64,000 nucleotides of DNA from Diadophis punctatus similis (GCA_023053685.1 JALIGW010000002.1:253805239-253869238); one strand, 5' to 3'. Shown: positions 33,957 to 47,366, numbered from the stretch's first letter. The notes: a model not told the origin generated them from the letters alone. Translations and numbers: made by a program.

Positions 33957-34190
33957 GAAGAGCCAGTTTGGTGCAGTGGTGAAACCTACAAGTGTAACCT
34001 ACAAGTTACAGATGGGGAGGTGCTCAGTTCCAGTCCTGCCATAGGCGTAAATCCATCTGGGCATACCTGGTGAGTCCCTCTCTCAGGTCTAGGAAACAGG
34101 AAAGGGGGAGACCACTTGGAAAATCCTTGCAAAGGAAACTGCAGAGAAACCAGTCCAGGAAATTGCCAGGTGCGAAGTCTATCTTGAAGG
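33957..34190 (+). mobile_element. tRNA-derived squamate SINE
   Basis: Paralogue of 18283-18500 with a better box B (AGTTCCAGTCCTGCC) and box A TGGTGCAGTGG. A short internal duplication (CCTACAAGT repeated) lies between the boxes. Confidence 0.75.
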
Positions 34191-34314
34191 CACCTAAAAC
34201 AAACATTGGGCGTAAGGTTCAGGGACAGGGGATTAAAACTGCAAAGAAGTTCCAGTTCAGTGTTAGGTCAGGCATGAAGGTAGCTTCAGGTGTGAAGGTA
34301 GCTTCCAGAAACTA

Positions 34315-34450
34315 TGGACAGCAGTGGGTTGCTCCCAGTTCGGCCCGATTCTGTGAACCAGTAGCCGCGGTGACGGGAGGCTCCGCCCACCCACCTGAGG
34401 CGCTTCTGCACGCGTGAACCAGTAGCAACGCAATTTAGAACCCACCACTG
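34315..34450. mobile_element. Foldback-related remnant
   Basis: GCAGTGGGTTGCTCCCAGTT with inverted end AATTTAGAACCCACCACTGG. Degraded arms with two GAACCAGTAGC motifs. Confidence 0.5.
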
Positions 34451-34933
34451 GCTATGGAATAGTGGGATGCCAATTGAAAGGCCAAAATTATGTCCCTGAA
34501 GGGAGACAGGCGGGTAGGGGAGATTGAAATGAACCTCCTTCTTGGTCCAGGATGCGACCTAAGAAGTGCTTTATGCTATGAAATACTATGCCACCTTGAG
34601 TTCCGGAAGGAAAAAAACATCAAGATAAGTTGGGGTTGTTTCATTCCGATTCCTGCATGCAACAGAGATTAGAGCCAATAGCTGAATTGGGGTCTTCTGA
34701 ATCTAGTTAGTCTAGCAACTCCATCGTCTCCCCCCCCCCTCAAACGATGCTTTCACTGGTTTAGTTCTTGCTTCAGTTGCAGTTGGTATGAGTGCCTCGA
34801 TGTCGCGTATAGTAATCAAACAAAAATCTTGCAAACGACAGAAGACTGTATTTCATGCCTTGTCGCTAGATGGCGCGCGTTCTATTAAACACCCGGCGAC
34901 TAGAAAGCGGGTCAATAGAGTAGAGCAGCATCG
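34451..34933 (+). promoter_or_regulatory. Promoter-proximal block of gene 4
   Basis: Paralogue of 8766-9300, with the CTCF-like TGTCGCTAGATGGCGCGCG at 34861-34879. Function inferred from position and conservation only. Confidence 0.5.
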
Positions 34934-35137
34934 ATGGTGGCTGAGTTCCCACATCCAACCGGAGGGGGAGCGACGGAGCCCGAAGGGGTTGAAACAATAG
35001 AGTACTGGATTTCTAGAGAGGATGTGGAGGAGAGGGGAAGAAGAGAGGAATCTCCTCTTCCGGCTGACCCATCGGAGGACGGTGGCGTGGAGGGCGCCTC
35101 TCCTGCTCTTCCCAGGACTTCAGCAGCTGGAAGGTGA
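34934..35137 (+). other. Candidate exon 1 of gene 4 with a conserved 67-codon ORF
   Basis: MVAEFPHPTG start, EERGRREESPLPADPSE in the middle, TSAAGR at the splice donor GGAAG|GTGAGT. Frame intact. Confidence 0.5.
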
Positions 35138-35811
35138 GTTGGGGACAGGTCGGAGGAGAAGCCGGTGCAAGGTGGGCTGTTTGGTTTCCTCCACGATGCA
35201 GAAGCAGAGAAGAAACCAGGCTGAAACATGTCAGGTGCTGCTTCATGTTCCTTCCCTCCCCAAATTTTGTTCCTGTGGTGCTGGTCGTTATGAAAGTGGT
35301 CCCTGCAATTTTCTGATGGTTGGAGGATTTAAAAAAATGTCCTTCAGTTTATAGTGGACTCTTTGATTTTATGGATGTGTTCCTTTCTTGGAAACTGGGG
35401 AGTTTCATACAAAAGCAGGATATCTTGCTGATGCTTTGGGTACCATGCATCAATTGAAGCCCCTCATCTGTTGAAGCTGTCCCATCCTCTAAAATTAGAC
35501 CCAAGCGTTTGAGCCTACCCCCTTCTCGGTCATTTTTGAAGCTGAAATGCACATGGACTTTTACCAGACATATATTCGTAGACATAGCTATCTATTTTTG
35601 TCCCTATGTGTGTATCTGTGTAATCTAGCGTTGACATTTCCTGATATATTTGAAAATAACAAATTTTTTATTGAAGAATTTTGATTTAACTGAAGCCCAG
35701 AAGAGAATTTAATGTTTTTGTGGCTATTCAAACTCTCACTAGTCTTTTATATGTCAAATGAATCATAATTAAGAATTAGAAGTTAATTTAGCATTTTGGC
35801 ATGTTTGCTTT

Positions 35812-35917
35812 TTCATTATTGTTGTTAGTTGCGAAGTGATGTCCGACCCATCGCGACCCCATGGACAACTTTCCTCCAGGCCTCCCTGTCCTCTACCATC
35901 CTCTGGAGTCCATTTAA
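35812..35917 (+). mobile_element. BovB-related 3' region, left half
   Basis: As at 20092, interrupted at the identical base by an L2. Confidence 0.78.
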
Positions 35918-37570
35918 TCCAGAGAGGTGGCACGTGGCTGGATCCAGGCGGTGGTCACCGCTTCTTTTAGGGAGGGATCCATACCGCAGCCGTTAAAAGT
36001 TGCGGTGGTGAGACCCCTCCTTAAGAAGCCTTCCCTGGATCCAGGGGACTTGAAGAACTTTCGTCCGGTCTCCAACTTACCCTGTATAGGTAAAGTTGTG
36101 GAGAAGGTGGTGGCTTCTCAGCTTCTGCGGCTATTGGAGGAAACTGATCATCTAGACTCCTATCAGTCCGGTTTCAGGCGCGGCTACAGTACAGAAACTG
36201 CCTTGGTCGCCCTGATGGATGATCTCTGGTGAGCCTGGGATGGGGGAAACTCCTCCATCCTGGTGCTACTTGACCTCTCAGCGGCTTTCGATACCATCGA
36301 CCATGGTATCCTTCTGCATCGTCTCGGCGAGTTGGGAGTGGGAGGCACCGTTTTGCGGTGGTTCTCCTCTTATCTCGCCGGCAGGATGCAGTCGGTGTTA
36401 ACAGGAGGGCAGAGGTCGTCTCCTAGGCCCCTGACATGTGGGGTGCCTCAGGGCTCGGTCCTCTCACCCATTCTTTTCAACATTTACATGAAACCGCTGG
36501 GGGAGATCATCCGTAGACACAGGGTGAGTTTTCAACAGTACGCTGATGACACCCAGCTGTACATCACCACCCCGTCTCAATTCAGGGAGGCAGTCGATGT
36601 AATGTGCCGATGCCTGGACGACGTTAGGACCTGGATGGGGAGAAACAGACTCAAACTCAACCCCGACAAGACTGAGTGGCTCTGGATATTGCCTCCTAAG
36701 GACTATGACAACTGTCCCTCCTTGGTTCTTGAGGGAGAAAAATTAACTCCCTTGGAACAGGTTCGCAATTTGGGAGTCCTCCTAGATCCACAGCTAAAAT
36801 TAGACCAACATTTTACGGCTGTGGCTAGGGGGGCTTTTGCACAGGTTTGCCTGGTGCACCAATTGCGACCATACTTGGAGAAGGAGGCTCTGCTCATGGT
36901 CACTCATGCTCTTGTCACCTCCCAATTGGACTACTGCAATGCGCTCTACATGGGGCTACCCTTGAAGAGTATTCAGAGACTCCAGTTGGTGCAAAATGCG
37001 GCTGCGAGTGCTGTGGTGGGTGTTTCACGATACACCCACGTAACACCCATACTCCGCCAGCTGCATTGGCTGCCCATTGGTCTCCGGGTACAATTCAAGG
37101 TGTTGATCATCATCTTTAAAGCCCTACATGGCTTAGGACCAGGTTACCTCTGGAACCGCATTCTGCCTCATACTTCCCTTCGACCGGTTAGGGCCCACAG
37201 AGTGGGTCTCCTCCAGGTCCCGTCAGCCAAACAATGCCGGTTGGCGGGCCCTAGGGGAAGGGCCCTCTCTGATGGGGGCCCCGTGCTCTGGAACCAACTT
37301 CCCCCAGAGATCCGAATTATCCCCATCCTGCTGGCCTTCCGGAAAGCCGTCAAGACATGACTCTTCCTGCAGGCAAGGGGTTGAGACTAGCTTTTATCCA
37401 AGATCTCCCCCAGTACGTATGCTGTTGAATGTTTTTTAACCTTTTTAATTTTTTAAAAATTATTTTTAAATGAAGGTTATTGTTTAGTGTTCTTTTAAAA
37501 TGTTGTACGCCGCCCTGAGTCCTTAGGGAGTAGGGCGGCATAGAAGAGCCTAAATAAATAAAATAAAATA
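35918..37570 (+). mobile_element. L2-clade LINE, 5'-truncated, nested in BovB
   Basis: Paralogue of 20193-21840. RT frames 35927-36232 and 36263-37360 are interrupted by a TGA after MDDLW (CGA to TGA relative to the other copy, WRARD) and a short shift. Catalytic [27 protein letters not shown] and the full C-terminus (NQLPPEIRIIPILLAFRKAV) are present. This copy keeps the frame across GVSRYTHVT, where the unit 3 copy has a stop. Confidence 0.95.
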
Positions 37571-37578
37571 TAAAATAA

Positions 37579-37700
37579 AGCTCACACCTACTGCTTCAAT
37601 GACTCCATCCAGCCACCTCATTCTCTGTCGTCCCCTTCTTCTTTTGCCCTCAATCATTCCCAGCATTAGGCTCTTCTCCAGTGAGTCCTTCCTTCCAGTG
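37579..37700 (+). mobile_element. BovB-related 3' region, right half
   Basis: Continuation of 35812-35917 after the L2, from GCTCACACCTACTGCTTC to GAGTCCTTCCTTCC. Confidence 0.8.
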
Positions 37701-38255
37701 GTGAGATTCAAATTTTTTAACAACCGGTTCTGTGGGCGTGTCTTATTTTCTTGGTGGTCATGTGACTGGGTGGGCATGGCTAGCTGGTCATGTGACTGGG
37801 TGGGTGTGGCTACATGCATAGGGAGTAAGAGGGCTGAAAAAGTGAATTATGGCTGATCCTCGCACTTACGACCGTCCTCACATTTACATCCGTTGCAGCA
37901 TTCTTAACAACAGTGGCACTCATTTCACAACTGCGGTGCTTCTCTTCACCACGGTGACAAGATAGGGTACAAAATGTAAAATGTGAGGACAGTCATAAGT
38001 GCGAGGACTGGTCAAAATCACTTTTTCAGCCCTCTGAGTAGTCTCTATGTGCACCCGGCGTGGCCAGTTGGTCATGTGACTGGGTGGGCATGGCCAACTC
38101 AATGTCAGTCACGTCAAGGGGCGCTTCTGCTTGCCTGGCCTCTTGTGACCGGTCATAAGTGTGAAAAACGGTCATAAGTCACTTTTTTCACTGCCATTGT
38201 AACTTTGAATGGTTACTAAATGAACTGTTGTAAGTCAGGGATTACCTGTACAAAA
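37701..38255. mobile_element. GTGGGCGTG-rich repeat plus MITE end
   Basis: Paralogue of 21963-22525, ending in GTAAGTCAGGGATTACCTG. A stretch GTGCACATAAG repeated in unit 3 is single here. Confidence 0.6.
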
Positions 38256-38553
38256 ATACAAAAAGCTTCTTTGCCTGCAAAAAGCTGCCCTAAATACCAG
38301 TCATTAGATGAGAAATACCTGCAAGCTGGAGTTAGAAATCAGGCAGGGTACTAGAGCACCTTGAGGAATTAAAATAGTTAAAATGCAATGATAACTATCA
38401 GCAGCCAACTCTTGTTCATAAAGTGAAACCCTTTAGCAGAGAGGTCGTTTAAGCTCTCCAGAAAGAGCACACCCAGGAGAAGCAATCCTTAGATCCATTT
38501 GCACCACTTAAAGATACCAGCTGGTCTCACTCACCTCATCAGATATCCTAAAG
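38256..38553. other. Unassigned intron sequence
   Basis: Shared with 22526-22823; no gene. Confidence 0.4.
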
Positions 38554-39112
38554 CAGTGATGGCAAACCTTTTTCCACTTGGGTGCCAAAAGGGTGTGTGA
38601 GTGCGTGCATGCCCACACCCATAATGCAATGGCCACCCCCCCCCCCGTGTATATGCATACAAATGCCGTGCTGCCCCCCATTGCACATGCATGCAGGCCT
38701 CACTGAAGCCTCCAGACTTCCGGTTGGCCTGTTGGGCCATTTTTCAAACTCCCCAGGGTTCAGGAAAGTCTCATGAAGCCTGGGGACAGGGAAAATGGCC
38801 AAACGGAAGTTCGGAAACGAACTTCCAGTTGGCCTGTTTGGCTGTTTTCGCCATCAACAGGCTTCAGGAGGCTTTCCTGAACCCTGGGGACAGTGAAAAA
38901 CGGCCCAATGGCCCAACCGGAAGCTCGTTTCTGAACTTCCGTTTGGCCCGTTGGCCTCTTTTTTGCCGTTCCCAGGTTCCTGGAGCTTTCCTGAAACCTG
39001 GGGAGAGCAAAAATGGCCGAAAATCAGCTGACCAGCACGCGCATGTGCGCTGGAGCTGACATAGGGCAACGCTTCACGTGTCCTCAGATATGTCATAGGT
39101 TCGCCATCACTG
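38554..39112. mobile_element. hAT non-autonomous element
   Basis: Paralogue of 22824-23372, with better termini (CAGTGATGGCAAACC). The right end abuts GTATAGAG at 39113; the left flank TCCTAAAG does not match. Confidence 0.85.
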
Positions 39113-39255
39113 GTATAGAGCTTCTCCATCTTTGGCTGCCGAGCACATAGTCAATCTGATTTCTGTGTGGACCGTCTGGTGATGTCCATGTGTACAGTCG
39201 TCTCTTAGGTTGTTGGGAAAGAATGTTTGCTATGACCTCATTATTTTCATTATAA
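39113..39255 (-). mobile_element. BovB endonuclease fragment
   Basis: Paralogue of 23373-23520. Confidence 0.75.
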
Positions 39256-39347
39256 TGCATGTTTTTCCTAGCTTGCTGTTTTCACATCTTCTGCAGCCAT
39301 TTTATAAATATTTTATGTCAATCTAATGTTTTATGTCAATCTTGTAG

Positions 39348-39855
39348 ACCGAAAAGTTGCTAGGAAGAGAATTCCGGACAAGTGAGAATCCCAAGAAGCA
39401 TTAAAAGGAAAGCAAATCCAGCCAGCAATGAAAGTGTTTTTCGCCGCCTCCAGAAAGCTACAAAAGACTTCTCCTTCTGCAGGCAGGTGACGGACAAAAG
39501 AGAGAATATGAAGAGAGTTTTGAGTTGGAAAAAAATGAATATGTAGGACTCAAGGAAAAACTCCAGAAAAAGATCAAAAAGGATTGTTTTCAAATTTAGA
39601 AAAAGGAGACGTAATCTGGAAATCAGTGAAGGAGGAAGTGGTCATTTGATAGTCACATAGGATAGGCAGGCATTCAAACTTCACCCTCTGAAGCAAGTAA
39701 GAATAGCTTGAATGAAAGCAGCATCCAAGAAGGGATCCAAAATATTTTTCATCTTGAGAATCCAAAAATGTCCTTGGTGGAAAAATTCCCACAATATGCA
39801 TATTGTATGGAAAAGCAGATTGCAGAGCACAACTGATAATGCATGAGAGGACACA
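39348..39855 (+). other. Upstream exon segment and leader of gene 4
   Basis: Paralogue of 13067-13571. An extra AG in GAAGAGAGTTTTGAG shifts the coiled-coil-like frame and an early stop follows, so this frame is not required in this copy. Confidence 0.5.
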
Positions 39856-41301
39856 ATGGAGCAAAGCCCACCCACTGCCCATTTCCTAGCTTTAGGAAGT
39901 GTGATACACAAGAGGACTCACATGGGGGAGAAACCATACGAGTGTCCAGACTGTGGGAAACGTTTCCGTCATCATTCCAGTCTGGTGAAACACCAGAGGA
40001 TGCATACAGGAGAGAAACTGTATGAGTGTCCAGATTGTGGGAAAAGTTTCATTCACAATGCTGACCTGGTAATACATCAGAGAACACACACAGGAGAGAG
40101 ACCATATGAGTGTTCAGAGTGTGGAAAAAATTTCATTCAGAATTCCCACCTAGTGATGCATAAGAGGACTCACACAGGAGAGAAACCGTATGAGTGTCCA
40201 GACTGTGGCAAAAGTTTCAGTCATAATTCCAGTCTGGTGGCACACCAAAGGACTCATACTGGGGAGAAACCATATGAGTGTCCAGACTGTGGCAAAAGTT
40301 TCAGTCATAATTCTAGTCTAGTGACACACAAAGGGATTCACACAGTGGAGAAACCGTATGAGTGTCCTGATTGTCGGAAATGTTTCAGTCATAATTCCAG
40401 TCTGGTGAAACACCAGAGGACGCATACTGGGGAGAAACCATATGAGTGTCCAGATTGTGGTAAATGTTTCAGTCAGAATTCCAATCTGGTGATACACCAG
40501 AGGACTCACACAGGAGAGAAACCATATGAGTGTCCAGACTGTGGCAAAAGGTTCAGTCATAATTTCAATCTGGTGATACACCAGAGGACTCACACAGGGG
40601 AGAAACCGTATGAGTGTCCTGATTGTGAGAAAGGTTTTAATCGGAATTATGCGCTGGTATTACATCAGAGGACTCATACTGGGGAGAAACTCTATGAGTG
40701 TCCAGATTGTGGGAAAAGTTTCAGTCAGAATTCTGACCTGGTAGTACATCAGAGAACACACACAGGAGAAAGACCATATGAGTGTCCAGACTGTGGCAAA
40801 CGTTTCAGTCATAATTCCAGTCTGGTGAAACACCAGAGGATGCATACTGGGGAGAAACCATATGAGTGTCCAGATTGTGGGAAATGTTTTAGTCGGAATA
40901 CTAACCTGAGAAAACATCAGTGGACTCACACAGGAGATAAACCACACAAATGTCCAGACTGCGGCAAAAGTTTCAGTCATAATTCCAGTCTGGTGAAACA
41001 CCAGAGAACGCATACTGGGGAGAAACCATATGAGTGTCCAGATTGTGGTAAATGTTTCAGTCAGAATTCCAATCTGGTGATACACCAGAGGACTCACACA
41101 GGAGAGAAACCATATGAGTGTCCTGATTGTGGGAAAGGTTTCAGTACTAGGGCTACACTTATAAATCATGTAATTTTACACATAGGTGAGAAACCTTTTA
41201 AGTGCCCAGAGTGTGGACGGTGCTTCTCGCAAAATTCCTACCTTGTTAAACATAAGAAAATCCACATAACCCAGAAGATCAAGAATAAAGAGAAAGCTTG
41301 A
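39856..41301 (+). CDS. C2H2 zinc-finger protein, 16 fingers (gene 4)
   Basis: A 481-residue protein with the common leader (GNVIHKRTH reads GSVIHKRTH here), 16 fingers and the tail KNKEKA. Ligands are intact in all fingers; oddities are CRKCF (finger 6), CEKGF (finger 9), and linkers HTVEKP after finger 5 and HTGDKP after finger 12. Fingers 6-7 and 13-14 are the same two-finger block (SHNSSLVKH then SQNSNLVIH), and their DNA shares the rare GGT codon in TGTGGTAAATG, showing an internal duplication. Finger 12 ([11 protein letters not shown]) is the most divergent helix. Expected nuclear DNA-binding protein without a visible effector domain. Probable exon 1 at 34934. Confidence 0.93.
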   Translation: MEQSPPTAHFLALGSVIHKRTHMGEKPYECPDCGKRFRHHSSLVKHQRMHTGEKLYECPDCGKSFIHNADLVIHQRTHTGERPYECSECGKNFIQNSHLVMHKRTHTGEKPYECPDCGKSFSHNSSLVAHQRTHTGEKPYECPDCGKSFSHNSSLVTHKGIHTVEKPYECPDCRKCFSHNSSLVKHQRTHTGEKPYECPDCGKCFSQNSNLVIHQRTHTGEKPYECPDCGKRFSHNFNLVIHQRTHTGEKPYECPDCEKGFNRNYALVLHQRTHTGEKLYECPDCGKSFSQNSDLVVHQRTHTGERPYECPDCGKRFSHNSSLVKHQRMHTGEKPYECPDCGKCFSRNTNLRKHQWTHTGDKPHKCPDCGKSFSHNSSLVKHQRTHTGEKPYECPDCGKCFSQNSNLVIHQRTHTGEKPYECPDCGKGFSTRATLINHVILHIGEKPFKCPECGRCFSQNSYLVKHKKIHITQKIKNKEKA

Positions 41302-42060
41302 ATTTCTTTTCTGATCTGCCTTTGCAAGTGAGAATTTAAGTATTTAATTTCTGGCCTGATTCTGTTTAGCCAAACCTGTCTCAGTATTAGCCATGAAGGG
41401 GGAGAGAAAAGAAATGAAAATGGATAATGTTAGCTTGATCAAGGTTAACTACTTGTGTGTTGCTATCAGGAAAAGGTAGTGGATATTTCCTTTTGCAAAA
41501 ATAGCATAATTGCTGCCAAAAGGCACTTTGGAACGTTTTTTGCACATTGAACAACTTAGATAATAGAAAAGCAACACATAGTTTTTTTGGAAATCATCTT
41601 CACATCCTGAAAGAGATATATTGGAAGATAGGAACACTATGATTTACTTACCAATTTTAGCTCTGCAAATATGAAGTGACGGGAGAAGAGAAGTAAAGAG
41701 GGTTCAGAGTTTATCTTTCCTAACATTTTCGGAAATTCAGGACAAGAAGAATCCCTGTTCAGATTGTGAACATTGAAGCACAGAATTGAGAACATATGAG
41801 GGAGGTTTGGGGCAGTGAGAAGAGCACAAAAATTCACATGTAAAGTTTGTTGAACTTGATATGCAAATACTATATCAATATTATAGAGAAAGAGGGGTGG
41901 TGGTTTTTGAGCGTAGGATCTTCACGTTTATGAGGAACTCCTGGTGTGATCTCCTTTGCTTGAACATGCCTCTTGTTACCTTTTGATGGTTGATGTTGTG
42001 ATTGGACTGTCAAGATGCTAAACATTCTGCTGAGTTTGAAAGACATCAAAAAATTTACTT
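41302..42060 (+). other. Conserved downstream block of gene 4
   Basis: Paralogous to 1733-2495; no gene. Confidence 0.5.
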
Positions 42061-42063
42061 TTA

Positions 42064-42535
42064 GATTAGATTAGATTAACAGAGTTGGAAGGGACTTTGT
42101 AGGTCATCTAGTCCAACCCCCCTCCCAAGCAGGAGACCCTACACCGTATCTGACAAATGGCAGTCCAATCTCTTCTTGAAAGTCTCCAGTGATGAAGCTC
42201 CCACAAGGCAAGCTAGTTCATTGCTCTCATTGTCAGAAAATGTCTCTCTATTTCCAAATTGAATCTCTCCTTGTTCAGTTTCAATCCATAATTCCTTGGA
42301 AAATAGCTTGAAACCCCTCTTCTCTATGGCAGCCTCTCAAATATTGGAACACTGCTATCAAGTCTCCCCTGGTCCTTCTCTTCACTAGACTAGCCATGCC
42401 CAGTTCCTGCAACCGTTCTTCATATGTTTTAGTCTCCAGTCACCTGGTTATCCTGTTTGCTCTCCGCTGCACTTTTTCTAGAATCTCAATATCTTTTTTA
42501 TAGTGTGACCAAAACTGGACGCAGTATTCTAGGTG
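42064..42535 (-). mobile_element. CR1 3' fragment with internal deletions
   Basis: Same insertion as 2503-3008, with pieces lost around 42205 and 42295. Confidence 0.88.
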
Positions 42536-42629
42536 TGTTCATTTCAGTAATTCAATTTAGGTTATAACACAATGTCCCCGTGACTTTGGACATACAGAAA
42601 TAACAGAGCAGATGTTTCTCCAATGGCTA

Positions 42630-42960
42630 TATTGCTACGTGAGAAATTTGTTAAGTGAGTTTTGCACCATTTTACGACTTTTCTTGCCATATTTGGTAAG
42701 TGAATCACTGTAGTTGTTAAATTAGTAACCCGGTTGTTAAATGAATCTGGTTTCTCTGTTGACTTTTGTTGTCAGAAATTTGCAAAGGTGATCACATGAC
42801 CCCAAGACACTGCAGCCGTCATAAATGTGAGATGGTTGTCAAGCATCTGATTGTAAATCACATGACCATGGGAATGCTACATTAGTCATAATTGTGAAAA
42901 ATGGTCATAAGACACTTTTTATAGTGTTTACTGTTGTAATTTTGAATGGTCACAGTAAAC
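42630..42960 (+). mobile_element. MITE lacking its left terminus
   Basis: The body matches 3221-3602 from GAGAAATTTGTTAAGTGAG onward. The left terminal motif and some preceding spacer are deleted (junction near 42630). Confidence 0.65.
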
Positions 42961-43271
42961 AGGAGCATCATGAGGTAAATCACAGAACAGCACAGAAAAC
43001 CCACAGAAGAAAAAGGCGGGAAAACAGGGAAACTTCCCTCCACACTCACAGCAACCAATCGCAGCGCAGATTGCCTCACGCAGCAGCCACCAATCAACCA
43101 CAACTCTGTGTTCTGGCTCACTGCACAGCCCTACTCCTCCAGCTACTACATTTAAATACTTGTAACAATTTCATTTAGTTTCCTGTTTTTATATATACTG
43201 TCTTTTATGTCTTTGCTTTTTAGTATACTGTAATTATTATTACACTTTGATGTCTCTACTTTTAAACTGAA
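42961..43271 (+). promoter_or_regulatory. CCAAT/TATA module, split by the L2 that follows
   Basis: CCAATCGCAG, CCAATCAACC and ATTTAAATAC are present. The continuation (TACACCCCACGTTC) is found on the far side of the L2 at 47787, with the AATAAA hexamer partly deleted (TTGTAATATTTTAAACC). Confidence 0.4.
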
Positions 43272-46200
43272 TTTATTTATTTATTTATTTATTTAGACGC
43301 TCTTATAGGCCGCCCAATCCCGTGGGACTCAGGGCGGCGTACAGCATGAATAAGAAGCGTACATTTAAAAACAATAGTCATAAGTTTACATTAAAAATAT
43401 AATTAAAAAGAAGACATTGTAAGCGCAACATTCAGGGGGAATCTGATTGTCCTATTCACCCCATCTGCCGGAAGAGCCATGTTTTTAAGGCTTTACGGAA
43501 GGCCAGCAGGGTGGGGATGGTCCGGATCTCTGGTGGTAGTTGGTTCCAGAGGGACGGGGCTCCCACAGAGAAGGCCCTCCCCCGCGGCCCCGCCAATCAA
43601 CATTGTTTAGCCGACGGGACCCGGAGGAGGCCCTCTCTGTGGGACCTAACCGGTCTTAGGGAGGTATGTGGTAGGATGCGGTCCCGCAGGTAACCTGGCC
43701 CTGAGCCATGTAGGGCTTTAAAGGTAACGACCAACACCTTGAATTGCGACCGGAGACTAATTGGTAGCCAATGCAGCTGGCGAAGGATAGGTGTTACGTG
43801 GGTGTATCTCGGCACACCCACTACTGCTCGCGCAGCTGCATTCTGTACCAGTTGGAGTCTCCGGATGCTCTTCGAGGGTAGCCCCATGTAGAGCGCGTTA
43901 CAGTAGTCTAGCCGTGAGGTGACAAGGGCATGAGTGACTGTGAGCAAGGCCTCCCTCTCCAAGTAAGGTTGCAATTGGTGCACAAGACGGATTTGTGCAA
44001 AGGTCCCCCTAGCCACAGCTGAAAGATGTTGCTCCAATTTTAGCTGTGGATCTAGGAGAACACCCAAATTGCGAACCTGTTCTGAGGGAGTCAATTTTTC
44101 TCCCCCGAGAACCAAGGAGGGACAGTCGACATAGTCCTTGGGAGGCAATATCCAGAGCCACTCAGTCTTGTCTGGGTTGAGCCTGAGTCTGTTCACTCCC
44201 ATCCAGACCCTCACATCGTCCAGGCAGCGGCACATTACATCAACTGCTTCACTGAACTGACACGGGGTGGAGATGTACAACTGGGTATCATCAGCATACT
44301 GCTGATACCTCACCCCATGTCGGCGGATGATCTCACCCAGCGGTTTCATGTAAATGTTAAACAGGATGGGCGAGAGGACCGAGCCCTGTGGCACCCCGCA
44401 AACCAGGGGCCTAGGGGCCGACCTCTGTCCTCCTGTCAACACCGACTGCGTCCTTTCAGAGAGGTAGGAGGAGAACCACCGTAAAACAGTGCCTCCCACT
44501 CCCATCTCCCCAAGACGACGCAGAAGGATACCATGGTCAATGGTATCGAAAGCCGCTGAGAGGTCAAGTAGCACCAGGATGGAGGAGTGACCCCCATCCC
44601 GGGCTCACCAGAGATCATCCATCAGCGCGACCAAAGCAGTCTCCGTACTGTAGCCGCGCCTGAAACCCGATTGAAAGGGATCCAGATAATCAGTATCCTC
44701 CAATAGCCGCAGGAGTTGGAGCGACACCACCTTCTCAACAACTTTACCCAAAAAGGGTAAGTTGGAGACTGGACGGAAGTTCTTTAAATCCGCTGGGTCC
44801 AGGGAAGGCTTCTTGAGGAGGGGCCTCACCACCGCAGCTTTTAAAGGCTGTGGGATGGATCCCTCTCTCAGAGAAGCGATCACAACCGCCTGGAGCCAGC
44901 CGCGTGTCACCTCCCTGCTGGCAGAGACCAGGCAGGAGGGGCACGGGTCCAATAAACAGGTGGAGGCGCTCATCGCTCCTATGGCCTTGTCCACATCCTC
45001 AGGAGTGACCGGTTCAAACTCGTCCCATATAACAGGACTAAGACTCACCCCTGTCATCTCTGCTTGCCCTGTCCAAATGGAGTCCAGGTCTGTCCGAATC
45101 TGAACGACTTTATCCGCCAGAAACTGAGAAAATTCCTCAGCTCTGCCCTGCAAGGGATCTTCAGCTCCCTCCTTGGCTAGGAGGGAGCGAGTCACCCTAA
45201 ACAGGGCGGCTGGGCGGGAGTCGGCGGACGCAATAAGAGCGGAAAAATATGCGCATTTTGCCGCCTTTATCGCCACTAAGTAAGACTTAATGTAAGTTCT
45301 TAAAAGTGTCCGGTCAGACTCAGCTTTACTGGCTCTCCATCGTCGCTCTAGGCGTCTCTTTTGGCGCTTCATCTCCCGGAGCTCCTCAGTAAACCAAGGG
45401 GCCCGCCGGGATCCGCTCCCACGGAGAGGCCGCAAAAGCCCAATCCGATCTAAGGCCCCCGTTGCCGCCTCATTCCAAGCAGCCACTAGGGCCTCAGATG
45501 AATCGTGTACCAGGGAGTCAGGTATTTCCCCAAGTTCCCTCTGAAATCCTTCAGATTCCATTAGGCGCCTGGGGCGGAACCACTTAATCGGCCCCGCCTC
45601 CTTGCGGTGGAGGAGTGGTGCCATGAAATCCAACCTCAGAAGGAAATGATCTGACCACGACAAGGGTACTGTGACTAAACCCCTCAGCCTCAGATCATCT
45701 CTCCACTGCCCCGAGAGAAACACAAGGTCAAGCGTGTGGCCTCCCTCATGAGTCGGACCCTGAACTACTTGGGTCAGGTTCATGGTTGTCATGGAAGCCA
45801 TGAACTCCTGGACTGCCTCCGAGGTTTAACCGGGCGATGGCAAATTAAAGTCCCCCAGCACCATCAGCCTGGGGAACTCAATCGCCAGCCCTGCTACCGC
45901 CTCGAGCAGAACAGGCAGGGCCTTTGTAACGTAGCTAGGAGGCAGGTACGCTAACAAAAGGCCCACCTGGACCCCTAAGTCCAACTTCAGAAGGAGCGTC
46001 TCACACCCAACAATCTCCGGGGCAGGGCTCCTTCGAGGATTAAGGTTCTGGCGAGCTATAATCGCCACTCCTCCACCCCTTCCCTGGGGTCGCGGCTGAT
46101 GCTGCACTAAGAACCCGTCCGGGCACATCTCGGAGAGGGGAACCCCCCCCTCCTGGCCTAGCCAGGTCTCAGTGATACATGCCAGGTCCGCCCCCTCTTC

Positions 46201-47334
46201 CAGGATTAAATCCCGTACAAGGGGGGCCTTGTTGGTAATTGACCTGGCATTCAACAGCAGCAGCTTGAGCCCAGGGCCCTGACATCCCTGATTACCAGGA
46301 CCTCGGGTTGAGCAAGATGGAACCAAACCAGAGGGGCCGGAACAAGGAATCGCTTGGAGACAGCAAGTTCTCGTTCCCCGAGAGCGGCCTACCCCCCTGC
46401 TCCCGCCATACCTACCTCTCCCTGTAATGACCTTAATGCTCCCATCCCCCCTCACACCAGAGATCCCCTCCCCCCCAACTGGTCCCCCTCTCTCCCAGCA
46501 GGCCATGCATACCGGTCATACTGAGCCTGGGGAAGGACTGAAACCCCCCTCCGCTTCTGTTTCCACACTCAGCAGAGGGGGGCAAAGACCCAATCCCCAG
46601 CTCACTCATTCTACCACTGTCAGTCACACAATCTCTATCGCCCAATCATAACACATTCATAGCCCAAACCATTAATAAAATCACAATACTTCCGGGGGTT
46701 AAAAACAATAAGAGCAATAGGAGGCAGATGCAAGCAACCTCCAAACCCGGTATAGCTTAGTTCTTAATATTGCCTTAATCTCAGTCTTGTTGTTATTTTT
46801 TGTGAATCCAAAATCCGTTGCCTCTGCTGCAGCAGTAACAATGTCCAACAGCTGTCCCCGTGATGGTAGAGGGAAAACTGAGTCCCGTTTAGCATTAAGG
46901 GGGATCGTTTGAAAGCCAGGCCCATTCCCTCGCCTAACAGAATGTTGTCCCAGGCTTGGTCGCCGCCAATACTGCGGGTTATAACGGAGGAGTTGAAGAT
47001 CTGGGATCCAAACGCCGTATGATGTTGGTCTAATGTCCTGGTGGCCCGCCTGGAAACCAGGCCAGTCCAGTCTCTGGGGGGTTCTTTCCGAAGGGCCTCT
47101 CGTCGCCAAGATGACAAGCAACGACATCGAGATGGCCGTCCCCGGTGCCAGTCTTGTCCGACTCATCTGCAACAAGTCCGAACCTCAGCTCTTATCTCCG
47201 GGAGCCAGTATTCCCAAAAGGGCAGCTTGCCGCAGCAGCGATAAAACCACGGCAAGAAACAACAACACACCAGCGATAATGATCTTTTTGCAAGAGAGCC
47301 CAGCCCAAATCTTCGTGGCCGAGAGTCAGCTCCG

Positions 47335-47366
<32 letters not shown>

